This document shows, piece after piece, positions 1-3,287 of a DNA stretch of 6,071 nucleotides. The stretch covers positions 1-6,071 of the forward strand of contig JASHYU010000169.1 in NCBI GenBank assembly GCA_030042855.1. The letters run 5' to 3'. Below the pieces are notes generated by a model. It made no database searches and was not told the DNA's origin. It was given only the letters and a program-made list of their open reading frames with translations. Numbering within the stretch: position 1 is the first letter of the stretch; the number at the start of each line of letters is the position of its first letter. The position numbers and the translations under genes were made by a program. This DNA comes from Thermoplasmata archaeon. Lineage in GTDB: Archaea; Thermoplasmatota; Thermoplasmata; UBA184.

Positions 1-432
1 GATGTTCTTGAGGGCCGCCCGGATCTTCTCCTCGATCGCCGCGTGCGCGGCGCTCGCCGGGGCGGCCGGGGCCGCGCCGGGCGCGGAGGGCGTCGCCGGG
101 GGAGGCGGGGGGGGCGCGACGACCGACGGGAGGAACGGGCCGACGACCTCGAACCCCGGCGGGTGGTGGTCCGCGTGGTAGCGGATCTCGGCGTCCCGAA
201 GGAACTGGAGGGTGCTGCGGTCGAGCAGCAGCGGGATCCCCTCCAGTTCGAGCGGGACGTCGCGGTGCGACGGGTGGTCGATCATCATCTGGGCGTGGGG
301 TCGCATGCCCCGCTCGACCCAGACCCGGACCCCCGAGCCGGCCGGGCGGCCCGCGAGCGCCTCCTTCAGCGCCTCGCGCGCCGCCGGCGCGAGGCGGAGC
401 CTCAGGGTCGCGGTGGGGTCGTCGTCCGCCAT
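1..432 (-). CDS. NfuA-like Fe-S carrier protein: cysteine-free A-type domain plus start of a second domain (3' end outside window)
   Basis: An open frame of 144 codons starts at ATG 430-432 and runs off the left edge, so the C-terminus is missing. Residues 8-100 resemble an A-type (IscA/HesB) domain: LAPAAREALKEALAGR at 14-29, then GVRVWVE, then EGIPLLLDRSTLQFLRDAEI at 64-83, which follows the family pattern 'G-I-x-V-x-x-D-x-x-S-x-x-x-L-x-x-x-x-I'. All cluster-binding cysteines are absent; the usual GCSG site reads RPHA. The N-terminal domain of bacterial NfuA is degenerate in the same way. A Pro/Ala-rich linker (about 106-132) leads to IEEKIRAALKNI at 133-144, which looks like the first helix of a MIP18/DUF59 domain or, less likely, a NifU C-terminal domain. 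Such proteins assemble or deliver Fe-S clusters in the cytoplasm. An in-frame GTG at 450 is possible, but it lies too close to the TATA-like sequence near 469. The domain call is from pattern recognition; the identity of the second domain is unresolved. Confidence 0.72.
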   Translation of the reverse strand, partial: MADDDPTATLRLRLAPAAREALKEALAGRPAGSGVRVWVERGMRPHAQMMIDHPSHRDVPLELEGIPLLLDRSTLQFLRDAEIRYHADHHPPGFEVVGPFLPSVVAPPPPPPATPSAPGAAPAAPASAAHAAIEEKIRAALKNI

Positions 433-462
433 GTCGTCGCCTCGCCGCACTAGGGCCCGCCG

Positions 463-475
463 GGGTCTTACCGCT
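463..475 (-). promoter_or_regulatory. Weak TATA-like box upstream of the Fe-S carrier gene
   Basis: On the minus strand this reads AGCGGTAAGACCC, the most AT-rich stretch in the 63-base gap between the hydrolase stop and the ATG at 432. Its centre is about 37 bases before the ATG, which would leave a leader of roughly 10 bases. A weak GAGG sits just before the start. It is a poor match to an archaeal TATA box, so co-transcription with the hydrolase gene is equally possible. Confidence 0.22.
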
Positions 476-495
476 ATCGCGCTGGCTCGGGGAGG

Positions 496-1368
496 TCAGC
501 CGCCGGTCACGTCCTCGAGGAACTCGCGGATCGTACCGAGGAACTCGCGAGGCTGCTCGAGGACCTCGAGGTGGCTGCTGTGGGGGAGCACGCGGAGGTG
601 GGCGGGTTCGATCCGCTCGGCCATCTCCATCGACGGCTCGAGGAAGTAGTCGTACTTTCCGACGACCACGACGCTCGGCGTCTCGATCCTCGAATAGTAC
701 TTCCGGCCGTCCCAGGACGCGATCGTGCCGTCGACGACGAACTCCGCACCGGTCCGGGTCATCATCGCGTGGTAGACCGTGGGGAAGATCCGGGTCGCCT
801 TCCAGTCGGCCGGGGTCGAGGTGAGGAACCGGTTCTGGAACGGTTGCGCGATCCGCTCGACGAGTCGCTGGTACTCGGCAGAGTCGTACGCCTTCGCGCG
901 CGAGAGCTCCCGGAGGCGGGTCTTCAGCTTCGGGGGGGCCGACGAGAGCATCAGGCGGTTCGCGGCCCGGACCTCTTCGCCGCTGCCGGCGGTCGCGCAG
1001 AGCAGGAGCGAGGTCAGCCGCCGCTCGTAGCGGTGCGCGTACTCGAGCGCGACGAAGCCGCCGGCAGAGTAGCCGAGCAGGTGCAGCTCGCGGATCCCGA
1101 AGGCCCGCCGGATCGCCTCCACATCCTCCGCGAGATTGCCGATCGTGTACTCGCTCCGGTTCTTGGGCGCCCAGCTGTGCCCTACCCCGCGCGGATTGAA
1201 CAGGATCACGCGCAGGTGGGAGTTGGCGAGGCGGAGCAGGCCGCGCAGGTAGTGATAGGTCAGTCCGGGACCACCGGGGTGGACGAGGAGCGTCGCGGGG
1301 CCCCGGCCCTGGGCGACGTATTCGAACGAGCGATGCCCCGGGACCGTCACGGTCCGCAGCCGCGCCAT
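496..1368 (-). CDS. Alpha/beta hydrolase, proline iminopeptidase-like (S33-type) superfamily
   Basis: A cytoplasmic alpha/beta-fold hydrolase of 290 residues, the usual length for the S33/prolyl aminopeptidase-like group. In this numbering HPGGPG (30-35) is the oxyanion-hole motif and NPRGVGHS (58-65) corresponds to the family's DQRGxGxS. GYSAGG (99-104) is the nucleophile elbow with Ser101. Asp240 in VGKYDYF and His266 in SSHLEVLEQP complete the triad, so the enzyme should be active. The elbow is not the GGSWG typical of true proline iminopeptidases, so the substrate (peptide, ester or other) cannot be named. A helical cap lies at about 125-205. I chose ATG 1368 over the in-frame GTG at 1383 because a TTTT-containing TATA-like box lies about 26 bases upstream, the spacing expected for a leaderless archaeal mRNA. 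With the GTG start the protein would be 295 residues. It is codirectional with the Fe-S carrier gene, 63 bases away, and divergent from the VOC gene. Confidence 0.92.
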   Translation of the reverse strand: MARLRTVTVPGHRSFEYVAQGRGPATLLVHPGGPGLTYHYLRGLLRLANSHLRVILFNPRGVGHSWAPKNRSEYTIGNLAEDVEAIRRAFGIRELHLLGYSAGGFVALEYAHRYERRLTSLLLCATAGSGEEVRAANRLMLSSAPPKLKTRLRELSRAKAYDSAEYQRLVERIAQPFQNRFLTSTPADWKATRIFPTVYHAMMTRTGAEFVVDGTIASWDGRKYYSRIETPSVVVVGKYDYFLEPSMEMAERIEPAHLRVLPHSSHLEVLEQPREFLGTIREFLEDVTGG

Positions 1369-1389
1369 CACCGGCTGTATCACTTCCCA

Positions 1390-1400
1390 CCCAAAAGCGT
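1390..1400 (-). promoter_or_regulatory. Candidate TATA-like box for the hydrolase gene
   Basis: On the minus strand this reads ACGCTTTTGGG. The T-run centre is about 26 bases before ATG 1368, which fits a leaderless transcript, but is only about 11 bases from the alternative GTG at 1383. The match to an archaeal TATA box is modest; the spacing is the main support. Confidence 0.3.
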
Positions 1401-1490
1401 CGCGTCACGGCGCCGGCGGGCGGGAAGGCGCACGCCGAAGTCGAGCCGGACGACCCGGCCCGCCCCGCCGCCCGGGACGGGCGGACGACG

Positions 1491-1502
1491 ATACGTTTAT
1501 TC
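1491..1502 (+). promoter_or_regulatory. Archaeal TATA-like box for the VOC gene
   Basis: The sequence ATACGTTTATTC is a clear AT-rich island in a region of otherwise very high G+C, preceded by purine-containing GACG that could serve as a TFB-recognition element. It lies in the divergent gap between the hydrolase and VOC genes. Transcription would start near 1523-1526, leaving a leader of about 50 bases before ATG 1576. No convincing Shine-Dalgarno sequence is seen in that leader (only GGAAG, about 12 bases before the ATG). Confidence 0.5.
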
Positions 1503-1575
1503 TCTCGTCCTCTCGTGCCGGCCGAGCCCCCGCGGACCGAGCCGGCGCGGGCGGCGGACGGAAGATCCCCCCACC

Positions 1576-1989
1576 ATGGACCCCACCGAGTCCCCTCCGA
1601 GCCGACCTCGCAACGGAACGCCGACGTTCCTCGAGCTCTCGAGCGACGATCCGGTGTCGACCCGCCAGTTCTGCGAGAGCGTGTTCGGCTGGAGCTTTGG
1701 GACGCCGGCGGTCCCGACCCCGGGGGGCGAGCTCGAGTTCCAGACGCCCGAGGGCGGGCAGGGCCGGCTCCATTCGGCTCCGAAGTCGGAGGCGCCGGAT
1801 CAGGTCGGTCGCGTTCGCGTTGTCGACCTCGGCTCGACGCTCGAGCGCGCGACGCGCGCCGGCGGTTCGCTCCTCCTTCCGCGCGTCGAGGCGCCGGGGA
1901 TGGGCAGCTTCTTCGTGGTGCGGGTTCCCGGCGGCCCCATCCTGACCTGCTGGGAGGCCGAGGCGCCCAGCCGCGTGCGGCATCGGTAG
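1576..1989 (+). CDS. VOC (glyoxalase/bleomycin-resistance fold) family protein
   Basis: A 137-residue protein of the vicinal oxygen chelate superfamily, close in length to single-domain members with two beta-alpha-beta-beta-beta modules. Residues 17-40 (TFLELSSDDPVSTRQFCESV followed by FGWS) match the first module of the common 'F-x-E-x-x-x-D-D-x-x-x-x-x-x-F-Y-x-x-x-F-G-W' subgroup, with Cys33 at the usual Tyr position. Residues 101-127, containing EAPGMGSFFVVRVPGG and ending ILTCWE, match the closing strands. Glu20, His66 and Glu127 are possible metal-ligand positions, but I cannot assign them. Members range from metal-dependent lyases and dioxygenases to binding proteins, so no reaction can be named. 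The first 15 residues are Pro/Ser-rich and probably disordered. ATG 1576 is the only plausible in-frame start after the TATA-like box. The gene converges on the toroid gene; the 103-base gap between their stops (1990-2092) shows no gene or T-rich terminator. Confidence 0.85.
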   Translation: MDPTESPPSRPRNGTPTFLELSSDDPVSTRQFCESVFGWSFGTPAVPTPGGELEFQTPEGGQGRLHSAPKSEAPDQVGRVRVVDLGSTLERATRAGGSLLLPRVEAPGMGSFFVVRVPGGPILTCWEAEAPSRVRHR

Positions 1990-2092
1990 GCGAGCCGCTC
2001 GGTCGAGCGCGATCCTCCGGGTCCCCCGATCGAGACGTGCGGCCCCGCCCGGGTCGCCCGTCAGGGGGCGTGGGCGGACGAGGGGAGCGACC

Positions 2093-3070
2093 TCAGCCGC
2101 CGGTGGTCGACCGCGCCGCCTCGCAGCGCGCGAGGACGCTCAGCGCCTCCACCGTGGCCCACCGGCTCGGCGCGCCCGGATTCTCGATCCGCAGCGGGTA
2201 GACCGGTCCGGGGTAGTCGAATGCGCTGTCCTGCCAGTCCGGTTGGTCCGCGTCGAGCGCCCAGGTGCCGTCCGGGCGGCGCTTTTCCGCGAGCCAGCGG
2301 AGCGCCGGTCGGAGCCGCGGATCCGCGCCGTAGCCGAGGTTCGTGAGGGTCCGGAGGCCGACCAGCACGTCGTAGTAGTAATGGTTCGGATAGTGGATCC
2401 GGAACCACGGGGCGTACCGCGTCCGGCCCTCGTTCATCAGGCGACGGTGGAGGAAGAACTCCGCGCCGCGCTCGATCGAGCGGCGGAGGGCGGCGTCGCG
2501 CGACCCCACGGGGATCTCGGCGAACGCGGCGAGCGCTTCCCAGCCGTCCAGCGTCCCCGTCCGGGAAGGGAAACAGTGCCACCCGCCATCCGGCTTCTGG
2601 TCCCGGAGGAGCCAGGCGATCGAGCGTTGGACGGCCGGATGGTCGAGGTAGCCGAAGCGCACCAGCGTCCGTACCGCGTTGCCCGTCACGCAGACCTCGC
2701 CGTTGCGACCCGAGAGATCGCCGCGGGGGCCGCTCCATCGGCGGAGCCAGAGCTCCGCGGCGCGACGCACCCGCGGATCGCGCCGATCGAGCCCGAGGTC
2801 GCCGAGCACGATCATCCGCCAGTTGAGAACGATGTACTTCGGACGGTACAGTTCGTGCTCGGAGGATCCGGGCGTGACCCAGTGGCCGTCGGGGAACTGT
2901 TGCTCGAGGATGCTGGCCGCCCAACCGGTGCGGCCGACCCCGCGCCGGGCCGCCCGGACGGCCGGGTCGGTGCGGGGTCGACCCTCGACCTCGGTGAGGA
3001 ACCGCAGTCGAACGCTCGGGTCGGAAGCCCGGCCGGTCAACCACGTTCGAAGACGCGGCGCCACGCGCAT
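2093..3070 (-). CDS. Prenyltransferase/squalene-oxidase repeat (alpha/alpha-toroid) protein of unknown substrate
   Basis: A 325-residue protein with an alpha/alpha-toroid repeat fold like squalene-hopene cyclases and protein prenyltransferase beta subunits. Three QW-type motifs are visible: QQFPDGHW (57-64), DQKPDGGW (157-164) and KRRPDGTW (263-270), each after a helix such as IAWLLR or LRWLAE. The cyclase catalytic DxDD motif is not seen, and the length is about half that of a two-domain squalene-hopene cyclase, so triterpene cyclisation is unlikely. Residues likely to line the central cavity are Cys127 in GEVCVTGN, His165-Cys166 after the second QW motif, and the aromatic patch WFRIHYPNHYYYD (222-234). 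This layout fits an uncharacterised family of single-toroid proteins that I recall from bacteria and archaea. No signal peptide or membrane segment is seen. ATG 3070 is supported by a TATA-like box about 26 bases upstream. The gene stands alone between a convergent VOC gene and an upstream tRNA; no isoprenoid genes are nearby. Confidence 0.88.
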   Translation of the reverse strand: MRVAPRLRTWLTGRASDPSVRLRFLTEVEGRPRTDPAVRAARRGVGRTGWAASILEQQFPDGHWVTPGSSEHELYRPKYIVLNWRMIVLGDLGLDRRDPRVRRAAELWLRRWSGPRGDLSGRNGEVCVTGNAVRTLVRFGYLDHPAVQRSIAWLLRDQKPDGGWHCFPSRTGTLDGWEALAAFAEIPVGSRDAALRRSIERGAEFFLHRRLMNEGRTRYAPWFRIHYPNHYYYDVLVGLRTLTNLGYGADPRLRPALRWLAEKRRPDGTWALDADQPDWQDSAFDYPGPVYPLRIENPGAPSRWATVEALSVLARCEAARSTTGG

Positions 3071-3090
3071 GGACGCGCCACATCGGCCGA

Positions 3091-3101
3091 GCTCTTTACG
3101 G
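3091..3101 (-). promoter_or_regulatory. Candidate TATA-like box for the toroid gene
   Basis: On the minus strand this reads CCGTAAAGAGC, with its centre about 26 bases before ATG 3070. That spacing predicts transcription starting at or very near the start codon, i.e. a leaderless mRNA. No Shine-Dalgarno sequence precedes the ATG, which agrees. Confidence 0.35.
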
Positions 3102-3158
3102 TACGTTCGAGGCGACGCAGGATCCCGGATCTCGTCGGTGCCGCGGGGCGTTCGAAGG

Positions 3159-3232
3159 TGCGGGCACCGGGATTTGAACCCGAGTTATAGGCTTGGCAAG
3201 CCTATGTGATAACCAGACTACACTATGCCCGC
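3159..3232 (-). tRNA. tRNA-Gly(GCC)
   Basis: A complete 74-base cloverleaf on the minus strand. The acceptor stem pairs GCGGGCA with TGCCCGC, followed by discriminator A at 3159. U8-A9 are present. The D arm pairs GTG with CAC and contains the conserved GG. The anticodon stem TAGGC/GCCTA closes a seven-base loop TTGCCAA, giving anticodon GCC (bases 3195-3197), which reads glycine GGC/GGU codons. The variable region is four bases. The T stem TCGGG/CCCGG closes the loop TTCAAAT, so the internal B box GGTTCAAATCC is intact. There is no intron in the anticodon loop. CCA is not encoded (the gene is followed by CCT), so it must be added by a nucleotidyltransferase. GGC should be a heavily used codon at this base composition. 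Confidence 0.97.
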
Positions 3233-3255
3233 AGCGGCCGGGGCGAATCGCCGAG

Positions 3256-3265
3256 CTATCTAAAG
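3256..3265 (-). promoter_or_regulatory. Archaeal box A (TATA box) for tRNA-Gly
   Basis: On the minus strand this reads CTTTAGATAG, a good archaeal TATA-type sequence. Its centre is about 28-29 bases before the mature tRNA 5' end, so transcription would start a few bases ahead of the tRNA and RNase P would trim the leader. It sits in the 55-base gap after the stop codon of the large surface-protein gene, so the tRNA need not depend on read-through from that gene. Confidence 0.6.
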
Positions 3266-3287
3266 CCACCGGCGGTGGCGGCGACTC

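Noticed and set aside
107..114. Run of eight G bases (eight C on the coding strand) in the Fe-S carrier gene, a possible sequencing frameshift
   Set aside because: The A-type domain upstream and the IEEKIRAALKNI helix downstream read in the same frame, so no length error is needed.
43..649. Overlapping plus-strand open frames at the left end
   Set aside because: Their products are Arg/Ser-rich without recognisable motifs, and they lie opposite the A-type-domain gene and the end of the hydrolase gene, which are supported by motifs.
1405..1983. Minus-strand open frame opposite the VOC gene
   Set aside because: The product is Arg/Ala-rich without motifs, whereas the plus-strand VOC frame matches both ends of the family pattern.
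1990..2092. Possible bidirectional terminator between the convergent VOC and toroid genes
   Set aside because: The gap is GC-rich with no T-run on either strand and no strong hairpin that I could pick out by eye.
2061..3083. A 340-codon minus-strand frame overlapping the toroid gene in another frame, and 2243-3190 on the plus strand
   Set aside because: Both are composition shadows. Only the 2093-3070 frame shows QW motifs and regular helical repeats.
3159..3232. tRNA-Gly as an integration (att) site for a mobile element
   Set aside because: No integrase, no second copy of the tRNA 3' end and no element genes are visible within the window.
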